In this document: positions 57,092-64,000 of the stretch, piece by piece
Layout of the letters: the number at the start of each line of letters is the position of its first letter
Position numbering within the stretch: the first letter of the stretch is position 1
Position numbers and translations under genes: made by a program
Notes under the pieces: generated by a model
Seen by the model: the letters and a program-made list of their open reading frames with translations, nothing else
Databases searched by the model: none
Told to the model about the DNA's origin: nothing
Source of the DNA: Sphingomonas sp. Root241
GTDB taxonomy: Bacteria > Pseudomonadota > Alphaproteobacteria > Sphingomonadales > Sphingomonadaceae
Length of the DNA stretch: 64,000 nucleotides
Direction of reading: 5' to 3'
Assembly (NCBI RefSeq): GCF_001428865.1
Contig: NZ_LMIV01000002.1
Location: 752,903-816,902, forward strand

Positions 57092-57120
57092 TCGCATTCC
57101 CTAGCCGGACCCGCTTTCTC

Positions 57121-57221
57121 CGTCACCCCGGCCTTGTGCCGGGGTCCACTATGCCTCGATCGAGCAGCAAGAGGCGTGAACGGCTCACCTGCCTCGCGGT
57201 GGACCCCGGCACAAGGCCGGG
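57121..57221. repeat. Second CCCCGGCCTTGTGCC inverted repeat, right arm cut short
   Basis: The left arm, 57121-57149, matches the 26412 copy base for base over 29 bp. The right arm matches only to 57221 (GGACCCCGGCACAAGGCCGG), then departs where the other copy continues GTGACG. The mobile-element sequence seems to begin here. Confidence 0.75.
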
Positions 57222-57278
57222 TGGTAAACATATCCTCACCTTGGACGACGCATTCTACCGATCAGTGCGCTTAGCAAC

Positions 57279-57752
57279 TCAAAGCTCGTTCACGTCATAG
57301 TCGTGATAGAAGCTGATATAGCGGATGCTGGCTGAGCCGTAACGCACCGGCTCGCCAGCGAGATAAATAAACTTGTATCCCCCCGATTGGATGAGGGCTG
57401 GAATCGGTAATGCAGCATCCAGCGGCAATGAGCCGAGGTAGCTCGACTGGTCGCCCCGCATTGTCAGCGTGCCAACTCCAATTCGTGCTCGGGAATCTTG
57501 ATTGGGATGGGTTAGGTCTGCCGTATGGCTACGGTCGCCCATGAGTGTGAAATTCGTAGAACGGTTCGCAAATCGCTTCGGCGATACGCACACCGTTTCC
57601 ACCTCGGTATGGTGGTATTCGGCGTATGGGCCAACCTGTAGCTGGCCTAGGCTGATCCCAAAGCTGTAGTTCGGCACCACCTCTTCAATGCGAAACAGGT
57701 ATATTTCGGTTTGAACCTCTTGCGTGCTTCCGGACCTCTTTTTCGCAACCAC
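57279..57752 (-). CDS. Unrecognised protein cotranscribed with cas1
   Basis: A 157-residue soluble protein. It is beta-rich in pattern (EIYLFRIEEVVPNYSFGISL, then GGYKFIYLAGEPVRYGSASI) and ends YHDYDVNEL. No family is recognised. It starts about 15 bp after the cas1 stop, so it is almost certainly in the same transcript. GTG 57752 has GGGAG seven bases upstream; TTG 57755 is an alternative. It lies nearest the inferred left end of the element; it could be cargo or a transposition accessory protein. Confidence 0.6.
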   Translation of the reverse strand: MVAKKRSGSTQEVQTEIYLFRIEEVVPNYSFGISLGQLQVGPYAEYHHTEVETVCVSPKRFANRSTNFTLMGDRSHTADLTHPNQDSRARIGVGTLTMRGDQSSYLGSLPLDAALPIPALIQSGGYKFIYLAGEPVRYGSASIRYISFYHDYDVNEL

Positions 57753-57767
57753 CAATGATCTCCCGGC

Positions 57768-58847
57768 TCAAGAGCGCTGAGGTCGCCCGTCGATTATCGC
57801 CGCAACGTGCTTGGCCAACTGCGGAGATAGGCGGCAACCGCCATTGTCCCGGATAACGAAGTCCGCGCCGCTGAAAGTGTGCTTGGCGACGAAGGCCAAA
57901 ATCAGTGCGTCGATCCTTGGTCGCTCCGGCTCAATTAGATCGAGGATGAAGGCAGGGTTCCCGCGCTTCCCACTGTGCATGACGCCTAAAGTCGGATCAT
58001 AGCCATCGGCTATTGCCTGAATTTGAAGCCGTTGCAGCGTGACTGCGTAGGCGTAGTTCAAGAGCGCATTGACGGGATGCGAGGCGTTGCGGTTTTCAGG
58101 TTTGACGCCGTTGGCGAGAGAACTACGACCTTTATAGATTTGCCAGCCGTCAGGAACGGGGTGTCGCTTCGTCCCTTTCCATGAGATCGCCAGCCCCTGC
58201 CACGCTGCGAAGTAAGCAGAGGCGCATTCGCCTTCGATCGCGAACACAGCATTGAGATCAGCAAATTTCTCGTTCGCCAGCCGATCGATGCCGATGCGGG
58301 ACTTTTCGATCGCAATGGTCTGCAACCGGGACGGCGGAATATGTTGTTCCAAGGTCGTGAGGCTGATGGCAATTTTCCTGCCGATCAGATCGGCTGCGAA
58401 TGCCAGCCGTGCTGCGCTGTCGGCTCGCGTTTCCTGTTGCCATCGAACTTTCACCGGATCGGCGGCGTACCCATTGCAGGCAAGAACGGAAACGCCATCG
58501 CCCTTCCAGTCGAGGCAGATCAGCGTCACGCCCTGTTCGGCCAGCCATGCCAGCACATCAAACGACAGGCCACCGCTGCAATCCACTGTCACGATGCGCG
58601 GCGGCAAATCGAGATCGCCTTTGAAGAACCGATAGTCCTCTCGTTCCTGCGGATAATGGGTCAATCCGTCGCGAATATGTAGCGTCCCCTTTTCCACGCG
58701 CATTTGAACGCCATCGCCGGTCAGGATCAGCGGTGTCGATCGCCGTTCGCGCAATGCGCGGGTGCCGCTCAATTGAATTGATTGCCGTAGCCAATACTCA
58801 CTGCGGACGGTCCATTCGCTCGGATTGGAGATAATTTCGTGCTTCAT
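57768..58847 (-). CDS. cas1: Cas1-family integrase (casposase)
   Basis: A 359-residue Cas1. The N-terminal beta domain is at about 1-105 and the helical catalytic domain follows. The expected metal-binding residues are present: Glu205 in FAIEGECASAYFAAW, His291 in GVMHSGKRGNPAF, and Asp303/Glu306 in ILDLIEPERPRID. SHPVNALLNYAYAV is the conserved Cas1 helix. With no cas2 or array nearby and a PolB gene in the same block, it is best read as the transposase-like integrase of a casposon, inserting element ends into target DNA. GGAG lies six bases before the ATG. The upstream gene ends 36 bp away. Confidence 0.92.
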   Translation of the reverse strand: MKHEIISNPSEWTVRSEYWLRQSIQLSGTRALRERRSTPLILTGDGVQMRVEKGTLHIRDGLTHYPQEREDYRFFKGDLDLPPRIVTVDCSGGLSFDVLAWLAEQGVTLICLDWKGDGVSVLACNGYAADPVKVRWQQETRADSAARLAFAADLIGRKIAISLTTLEQHIPPSRLQTIAIEKSRIGIDRLANEKFADLNAVFAIEGECASAYFAAWQGLAISWKGTKRHPVPDGWQIYKGRSSLANGVKPENRNASHPVNALLNYAYAVTLQRLQIQAIADGYDPTLGVMHSGKRGNPAFILDLIEPERPRIDALILAFVAKHTFSGADFVIRDNGGCRLSPQLAKHVAAIIDGRPQRS

Positions 58848-58883
58848 AAATCGCTCCGAATTGCCAATTCACACTAGCAAATT

Positions 58884-59894
58884 TCAGCGAAATTTTGAAT
58901 TATCTCTTTGTAAAATCATCCTTAATTGCAATTCCGCTTTGGCAATTCCGTCGAGCCGCCACGTGGAATTATGGCCCTCGCGGCGGTCAGCATCGATTTC
59001 GAATGCAATTCGAATTAACTGCGAGATACGAAATTCGAGGGATGACGCCTGACTGAATTGGATCGGCAAGAGATTGAGCAGGATTTTCTCGGGCGATCGA
59101 TTCCCCATTAGCCACGAAAGGGCATAATTCCATTTTGCAATTCTCTCGCGTAGCCGCAGTATTTGGAGGCAAGTCGCAAAATCGGAATCCGGCATATCGT
59201 CGAGGTATTTTCCAGACCGGATGCCCTCCCGATCCATATGGCCTGAGCGCCAAAGGCGCTTGATTTCATCAGATGCAATATCAGCTCTGATTTCCGCAAA
59301 GGCTTTGGCTGCGGCGGTATCGTCTAATTCGGGGCCGAGGTCGAAATGCGAAGGCGCCATTTCATGGATCAGCTTTTCCGCATCAGCGCCTGAGGTTTCA
59401 TCCAATTGAAGGATTGAAAGGCGACGATATTGGTCCGGCGTCATTTTGGTCAGCGCCAGCAATCCGGCAACATTTCCCTCACCGACAATCCCGCCACGTT
59501 CAGCGTCAGCAACCGTTCGAAATCTCGTTTCGCGCCATCGATCGCTCGTGATGAAAGAATGATTGCGCCTGCGCTCGATGCTGCATTCGCGCTTCAGCTC
59601 GCTCCGTATTTTGCTTGGCGCGACGGCTTCGCCCGACAGCCAAAAGCCAAGCCACCATTGGGATTGCCGATTGCCCCCCCAAGATTTGTAGCGGCAGATG
59701 CGGAGCGCACGCCGATAACTTGCAATGGGCCAATGCCGTTCAGGAGATTTGCCGCGTCCTCGTCCCTTCGAGGCGGCAGGGCCGGGCAGCAAGCCGTCTT
59801 CGCGCCAATCTTTGAACTGCCGTTCCGTGACTACCTGTCCATAGCGCTCGAAGGCATGATCGCGCAGGCGCGGGAAGAAATCGCGGAACAGCAT
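58884..59894 (-). CDS. Protein with MerR-like helix-turn-helix N terminus, element-encoded
   Basis: A 336-residue protein. Residues about 20-70 (VVTERQFKDWREDGLLPGP, a basic Lys/Gly/Arg loop, then SYRRALRICRYKS) look like a MerR-type winged helix. The rest is helical and unrecognised. The DNA is markedly AT-rich near the 3' end. ATG 59894 has AAAGG seven bases upstream; an upstream start at 59966 would reach the divergent gene. Likely a regulator or end-binding protein of the element. First gene of the cas1 transcript. Confidence 0.65.
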   Translation of the reverse strand: MLFRDFFPRLRDHAFERYGQVVTERQFKDWREDGLLPGPAASKGRGRGKSPERHWPIASYRRALRICRYKSWGGNRQSQWWLGFWLSGEAVAPSKIRSELKRECSIERRRNHSFITSDRWRETRFRTVADAERGGIVGEGNVAGLLALTKMTPDQYRRLSILQLDETSGADAEKLIHEMAPSHFDLGPELDDTAAAKAFAEIRADIASDEIKRLWRSGHMDREGIRSGKYLDDMPDSDFATCLQILRLRERIAKWNYALSWLMGNRSPEKILLNLLPIQFSQASSLEFRISQLIRIAFEIDADRREGHNSTWRLDGIAKAELQLRMILQRDNSKFR

Positions 59895-59982
59895 CGGTTG
59901 GCCTTTATGTCTCCCATTAATCTGATTCGAGGTCGGTTGCGATCTGGTTGAATTGGTCGGTTCCATTTTCGGGGTCGAGTCG

Positions 59983-60549
59983 ATGGCAGCTAGGTTGAGC
60001 GGGCAGGAAAGGTATCGTCAGCGCATCGAACGTGCGCTCGCAAAGGGGTTGAGCAAGAGCGCGGCGCGCGGACATGCGAAAGTCGGCGAGAAAACAGCGT
60101 CCGGCGCGGCGCTGAAATCTGACAATCGATTGGCTGAGGGCTTTGCGCGAGTGGCAAGCGGCGAAAGCCTGTCCACCGTCGCCCGAGAGCTTGGGGTTGC
60201 TCGGGAGCGATTGCGGCGATCGATCGGCGAACGCGGTGACTATGTTCGGCACGGCAAGCGGTACACCTTCAGGCCGCGCGTCCAGAACGACTTTCCGCTC
60301 TATTCAAACGGGCAATCCATTCGCGTTTTCGTGGATGATGAAAATGCCGCGCGTTTGGGCGCGTACATGGCCGCAGTCGGGAAGTTCCTTGGCAGCGGCC
60401 GATTAGAGATTCTGGAGCCGCATATTAATCACGGCGTGACCGACGTGCGCGGCAAATTCTACCCGTTCGAAACCGATCCGGATACGCTGTACGAGCTACG
60501 CGCCAAGGGGCGACCTCAATTCCACCAGCTTTATCGCAATACGAATTGA
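59983..60549 (+). CDS. Small helix-turn-helix protein, element-encoded
   Basis: A 188-residue protein. The N terminus is basic (ERYRQRIERALAKGLSKSAARGHAK). A helix-turn-helix lies at about 61-84 (ESLSTVARELGVARERLRRSI), resembling the recognition part of recombinases or Fis-like proteins. An alpha/beta C-terminal half follows. It is the first gene of the HNH-PolB transcript, 9 bp before the HNH gene. HTH genes are common companions in casposons. Start site uncertain; 59953 (TTG) is in frame. Confidence 0.6.
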   Translation: MAARLSGQERYRQRIERALAKGLSKSAARGHAKVGEKTASGAALKSDNRLAEGFARVASGESLSTVARELGVARERLRRSIGERGDYVRHGKRYTFRPRVQNDFPLYSNGQSIRVFVDDENAARLGAYMAAVGKFLGSGRLEILEPHINHGVTDVRGKFYPFETDPDTLYELRAKGRPQFHQLYRNTN

Positions 60550-60558
60550 GGGCTTTCC

Positions 60559-60987
60559 ATGTCTTTCGATGAGGATGAAAGCCGCCGCGAGGCGCGCGAA
60601 CACGCCCGCGAAAAGCGACGGCGTAGGCATTTGGAACGTCTCGGATTCGAGAATGCCCAATGCATTTTCTGCGGTGAGGACGACAAAGTTTGCCTGCATC
60701 TAGATCATGTAGATGGTCAGGAGTTCAGCGATGTAGTTTGGCCGCTTTGCGCCAACTGCCACGCAAAGCGAACCCATCTCCAAAAGGATCACCCGCCTAA
60801 GGACGCCGAACCGTCTGATCCGCTGGAGAAGATGGGGCGCATGGTCGAGGGGTTGGCAGATTATCTGGAGATTACCGTAACCCGATTGAGGGAATTTGGT
60901 CCGATATTGTGTGCCGAAGCGGCGGCGAGATCGCCACGGAAGAAGCGGGACGGCGGTAAGGATGAACGAACGGCACCGCCTCAATGA
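60559..60987 (+). CDS. HNH endonuclease, element-encoded
   Basis: A 142-residue protein with a zinc-finger HNH motif: Cys35-x2-Cys38, then His47-x2-His50 (LHLDHVDG), then Cys64-x2-Cys67-His68 (LCANCHAKR). A very basic N terminus (REHAREKRRRRH) and a helical C terminus surround it. HNH nucleases cut DNA with a single metal ion. HNH genes are often found in casposons next to PolB. Its last 26 bp overlap the start of the PolB gene in another frame. Confidence 0.88.
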   Translation: MSFDEDESRREAREHAREKRRRRHLERLGFENAQCIFCGEDDKVCLHLDHVDGQEFSDVVWPLCANCHAKRTHLQKDHPPKDAEPSDPLEKMGRMVEGLADYLEITVTRLREFGPILCAEAAARSPRKKRDGGKDERTAPPQ

Positions 60988-63900
60988 GAAACCGGGCGAA
61001 GAGAAATCGATATACCTCCGGGGCTTTGTGGTTCGGGAAACGCCGTCCGGGAAAGGCTGGGTTAGCCCGGAATCGGAGGATGTGGCCACGCTGCCGCCGA
61101 GCGGCTGGACCCTCACCTTCGATTGTGAGACCGGAATCGATCCAGCGCAGGCATTGCGGTTCGGCGCATATCAACTGCGCAACAACGGCGTCCTCGCGCG
61201 CAAGGGCGAAGGGCTGTTCTATGCAGAGGATATCTCCGCTGCCGATCTAGCCGTCCTTCAATCGGTTGCCGAGATGCGCGGCTTGCGGTTGATGACCGTG
61301 CGCCAGTTTGCCGACTGGATATTGTTCGATCGCATCTACGAGACCGGCGGCACGGTGATCGGGTTCAATCTGCCATTCGATATATCGCGCATCGCGTTCG
61401 ATCACGGTCCTGCGCGAAAGGTATTTGCAGGCGGGTTCAGCTTCAAACTGTCCTCAAATCCCTATGCGCCCCGCGTCATCGTCAAACACATATCCTCGCG
61501 CATGGCGTTCATCCGGTTCGGCAATCCGTCGAAGCGGCGCACACCTGAAAGCCAGCGAAAACTCGGTATCTCCGTCGCACCGCGTACCGGCTCATTTGTC
61601 GACGTGAAGACGCTTGCCGCTGGCCTCCTATCAGGTGGATGGAGTCTGGAAACCCTGTCGTCGGCTCTGAAGGTCTCCAATCCCAAGATCGAAACCGATG
61701 AACATGGCGGCGCGCTGACTCCGAAATATGTCGGTTATGCCCTGAATGACGTTCAGGCGACATGGGAGTGCTATGAGACGCTGACTACCCGGCTCGCCAG
61801 CTACGACCTGTCTACGATTGAGCCGAAAACGCTCTACAGCGAAGCGAGCTTGGGCAAGGCATATTTGCGGCAGATGGGCGTTCGTACCTGGCGCGAGATG
61901 CAACCAGATTTTCCGCCCGAGATGATTGGGCAAATCCTATCGACCTATTTCGGTGGCCGCGCAGAGGTGAAAATCCGGCGCGAAAGGCGGCAAGTCCTCT
62001 ACTGTGATTTCCTGTCCATGTACCCAACCGTCTGCACGCTCATGGGTTTGTGGCAGTTCGTGATCGCGACAGGCATGGATTGGACGGATGCGACCGTCGA
62101 GACACAGGCTTTGCTCGATCGCATCGAACCCGCCGATATGCTGCGTCCCGAACAATGGAGCGATCTCACAGCACTTGTGCAGTTGCGTCCCGCGAATGAC
62201 ATTCTGCCAATCAGGGCGAAGTACGGAGACGAAGGCGCGTCCACGATCGGCGTCAACGAATTTTCATCGGGCGAGCCTCGCTGGTTTACGCTCGCCGACG
62301 TGATTGCGGCCAAGGTGTTGGGCGGTGGCAAGGTGCCGGTGATCGATCGCGCTATCCGGTTTTCGCCACGAGAAAAGCAATCCGGCTTGCAGCCCATCGA
62401 CATTGCCGGGAAAGCTAAGTTCCACGTCGAACCAGCGACAACTGATTTCTATCAGCGCGTTATCGATCTGCGGCTTGAGGTCAAATCAACGCCTGCCCAA
62501 TCCGCCGACGATGCCGCCCGACTCAAATCCGAGCAACTGGCGCTGAAAATTCTCGCTAATGCGACAAGCTACGGCATCTTTATCGAGATGATCGTCCACG
62601 ACCTTGAAAAGGCCGAGACGCTCAAGGGCTATGGCTCCGAAGGCGTCGAGTTTCCCGTCACCACCAACAAATATGAGCAGCCGGGTAGCTATTTTCATCC
62701 GCTATTGGCCACACTGATAACCGGCGCGGCGCGGTTGATGTTGGCACTGGCGGAACGTTGTGCCGCCGATGAAGGACTGGATTGGGTATTCTGCGATACC
62801 GACAGCCTTGCCATCGCGCGACCGCGCGACATGGATGCGCCATCGTTCATCGCAGCAGCTCGTCGGGTCTGCGTATCGTTCGCAGGTCTGAACCCGTATG
62901 AAGTGAGCGCTGAATCGATCCTGCAAATCGAGGATCAGAACTACGCCATGGGCGATAAGCGGAAGGTCGGTCTTGATAGCGCGCCACCGCTCCATTGCTT
63001 CGCGATCAGTGCCAAGCGCTACGCCTTGTTCAATGATGGCAGCGATGGCCCGATCATCAGAAAGGCATCTGCGCACGGTCTTGGCCACCTGCTGCCACCC
63101 TATCAGGATATGGACAAAGACCGCCGCGCAAAGCGATTGGCGGATATTAATGTCGATCTCTGGCAGGAAGACCTTTGGAAGCGGATTATCACTGCGGCGG
63201 AAGACGCGGAGCCGGACGATGCGGGATATGCTATCGGTCTCGATACCGACGAACGGTTTGGCAGGCCGGTTGCTAGTCGATATGCGGCCACCACTCCCGC
63301 GCTGCTAAAGTGGTTCAAATCCTACAATCGCGGGAAGCCCTACGAGAAGCAGGTGCGTCCGTTCGGATTCCTGTTGTCGATGCAGTCCGAGAAAATCGAG
63401 CTACGCGCACATGACGACACCGAAGCATTGGCTCGGTGGCGGAAGCATAAGCGAGACCCTGCACCGACTGCGCCATATGACCGAGACCCGCGCTTAGCGG
63501 CGGAACATGCCTTCGATCGCCGCCACCGCGACATCAAAATCCCGCCGCGCTGGCTCATTTCCTATGCCGATGCCCTGGCGGATTATCACCTCCAGCCCGA
63601 GACTAAATTTCGTGGCGGCGAAAAGCGCGGAAACAGTGGCCCGCTGGAGCGCCGCCATATCATCGGTACCGCCGCGCAGATGATCGGCAAGGAAGCTGAG
63701 GGTTGGGAAGAGCAGCTGTACGTCGGCGAGGATGATGCGGCGATCAGCTATGGCCTGACGCCCGAAGCGCGGGCGGGGCTAGTGGAATCGATCCGCATAG
63801 CCCGCAAGCGGTTCAGCGTGCGAAAGTTTACCAAAGCAGCTCGCGTCACAGATCGCACTATCGCCGCAGCGGTGAGCAGCCAAAATCTCGTCTCGGATGC

Positions 63901-64000
63901 GACTCTGATCCGCCTCGCAGATGTCGCCGTCCGGCTATGGCAAGGGTGGGAAGCTTACACAGCCGAAGAGGCAGAGCTATGTGATTGGGCTTGGCAGCAA
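60962..64000 (+). CDS. polB: Family B DNA polymerase (N-terminal 1013 residues, runs off the window)
   Basis: An uninterrupted frame from ATG 60962 to the window end. Exonuclease motifs are intact: Exo I Asp54/Glu56 (TFDCETG), Exo II Asn136/Asp140 (FNLPFD), Exo III Tyr-x3-Asp263 (YALNDVQAT). Polymerase motif A has Asp349 (YCDFLSMYPT), motif B has Lys529 (KILANATSYG), motif C has Asp612/Asp614 (FCDTDS), and SAKRYALF is the KxY motif. About 180 residues lie between motifs A and B, longer than in compact B polymerases. A helix-turn-helix-like stretch occurs near residue 960. It would copy the element during transposition. Start: TAAGG directly abuts ATG, so the true start may be nearby. Confidence 0.93.
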   Translation, partial: MNERHRLNEKPGEEKSIYLRGFVVRETPSGKGWVSPESEDVATLPPSGWTLTFDCETGIDPAQALRFGAYQLRNNGVLARKGEGLFYAEDISAADLAVLQSVAEMRGLRLMTVRQFADWILFDRIYETGGTVIGFNLPFDISRIAFDHGPARKVFAGGFSFKLSSNPYAPRVIVKHISSRMAFIRFGNPSKRRTPESQRKLGISVAPRTGSFVDVKTLAAGLLSGGWSLETLSSALKVSNPKIETDEHGGALTPKYVGYALNDVQATWECYETLTTRLASYDLSTIEPKTLYSEASLGKAYLRQMGVRTWREMQPDFPPEMIGQILSTYFGGRAEVKIRRERRQVLYCDFLSMYPTVCTLMGLWQFVIATGMDWTDATVETQALLDRIEPADMLRPEQWSDLTALVQLRPANDILPIRAKYGDEGASTIGVNEFSSGEPRWFTLADVIAAKVLGGGKVPVIDRAIRFSPREKQSGLQPIDIAGKAKFHVEPATTDFYQRVIDLRLEVKSTPAQSADDAARLKSEQLALKILANATSYGIFIEMIVHDLEKAETLKGYGSEGVEFPVTTNKYEQPGSYFHPLLATLITGAARLMLALAERCAADEGLDWVFCDTDSLAIARPRDMDAPSFIAAARRVCVSFAGLNPYEVSAESILQIEDQNYAMGDKRKVGLDSAPPLHCFAISAKRYALFNDGSDGPIIRKASAHGLGHLLPPYQDMDKDRRAKRLADINVDLWQEDLWKRIITAAEDAEPDDAGYAIGLDTDERFGRPVASRYAATTPALLKWFKSYNRGKPYEKQVRPFGFLLSMQSEKIELRAHDDTEALARWRKHKRDPAPTAPYDRDPRLAAEHAFDRRHRDIKIPPRWLISYADALADYHLQPETKFRGGEKRGNSGPLERRHIIGTAAQMIGKEAEGWEEQLYVGEDDAAISYGLTPEARAGLVESIRIARKRFSVRKFTKAARVTDRTIAAAVSSQNLVSDATLIRLADVAVRLWQGWEAYTAEEAELCDWAWQQ

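Larger units (their letters stand above)
57222..64000. mobile_element. Casposon-like element (Cas1 + family B polymerase + HNH), left part
   Basis: An AT-richer block compared with its flanks, with two divergent operons from a central 88-bp gap (59895-59982). Leftward: HTH-type protein, cas1, unrecognised protein. Rightward: HTH protein, HNH nuclease, PolB. Casposons are defined by a Cas1 integrase plus PolB, usually with HNH and HTH genes, and no Cas2. No CRISPR repeat-spacer pattern and no cas2 are seen. The right end, terminal inverted repeats and target duplication are not visible. The left end is placed at the disrupted repeat, by inference. Confidence 0.75.

Noticed and set aside
60984..61250. 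Small plus-strand frame beginning MRNRAKRNRY
   Set aside because: It lies inside the PolB gene in another frame, is very basic and has no homology features; the PolB frame carries all conserved motifs.
63310..63335. tRNA-like GGTTCAAATCC box
   Set aside because: It encodes WFKS within PolB and no cloverleaf can be drawn around it.
57222..64000. CRISPR-Cas locus because of cas1
   Set aside because: No repeat-spacer pattern, no cas2 and no effector genes are visible; the neighbours are PolB and HNH, which fit a casposon better.

Overview
The window looks like chromosome from a GC-rich alphaproteobacterium, most likely a Sphingomonas-type sphingomonad. Three things point there: the gene families present (a very large TonB receptor, a plant-type GshA, NodT-type outer-membrane lipoproteins, GapR, DUF1244), the ybgC-tolQRAB-pal order just after ruvC-ruvA-ruvB, and dispersed hairpin repeats between genes. 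Most neighbours are tightly packed, with ATGA or TGATG stop/start overlaps. No stretch over 300 bases lacks a gene. I saw no rRNA, tRNA or CRISPR array.

Layout. 1-2399: RND efflux genes (adaptor, TetR regulator, outer-membrane lipoprotein) with two matching palindromic operators. 2584-8240: small basic protein, alpha/beta hydrolase, secreted PRC-like protein, S8 protease, and a divergent ECF sigma/anti-sigma pair with a beta-barrel gene. 8307-15714: complete histidine degradation, hutIHGU on the minus strand and hutF-hutC on the plus strand. 15988-21465: TonB receptor, an HxD protein and a degenerate aldo/keto reductase; then a sodium/proton antiporter. 23312-30016: peptidase/acetyltransferase operon, zinc-free L36, HAD phosphatase, pyruvate kinase, GapR, YebC. 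30021-37865: ruvCAB and the Tol-Pal operon, interrupted by repeats. 37996-44717: SPFH/RHH cluster, S1/P1 nuclease, isoaspartyl peptidase, and two acyltransferases around a membrane LytTR regulator. 44789-57091: ispG, retropepsin, a four-gene transporter/GNAT/SMR/TfoX operon, DUF1345, ppa, M61 peptidase, methyltransferase, a CsgG-SH3 protein, gshA and rsmE.

The most striking part is 57222-64000, a more AT-rich block that runs off the window. It encodes a Cas1 with the catalytic residues in place but no Cas2 and no CRISPR array, an HNH nuclease, two helix-turn-helix-type proteins, an unrecognised protein cotranscribed with cas1, and a family B DNA polymerase whose exonuclease and polymerase motifs are intact over at least 1013 codons. 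This combination is the signature of a casposon, a self-synthesising transposon that uses Cas1 as its integrase. Its left edge appears to cut into the right arm of a chromosomal inverted repeat. The right end, terminal repeats and target duplication lie outside or could not be verified.

Several other proteins look like known enzymes but lack key residues: a hydrolase without its catalytic His, and an aldo/keto reductase without its Tyr and Lys. Several regulatory palindromes could be assigned to adjacent regulators.
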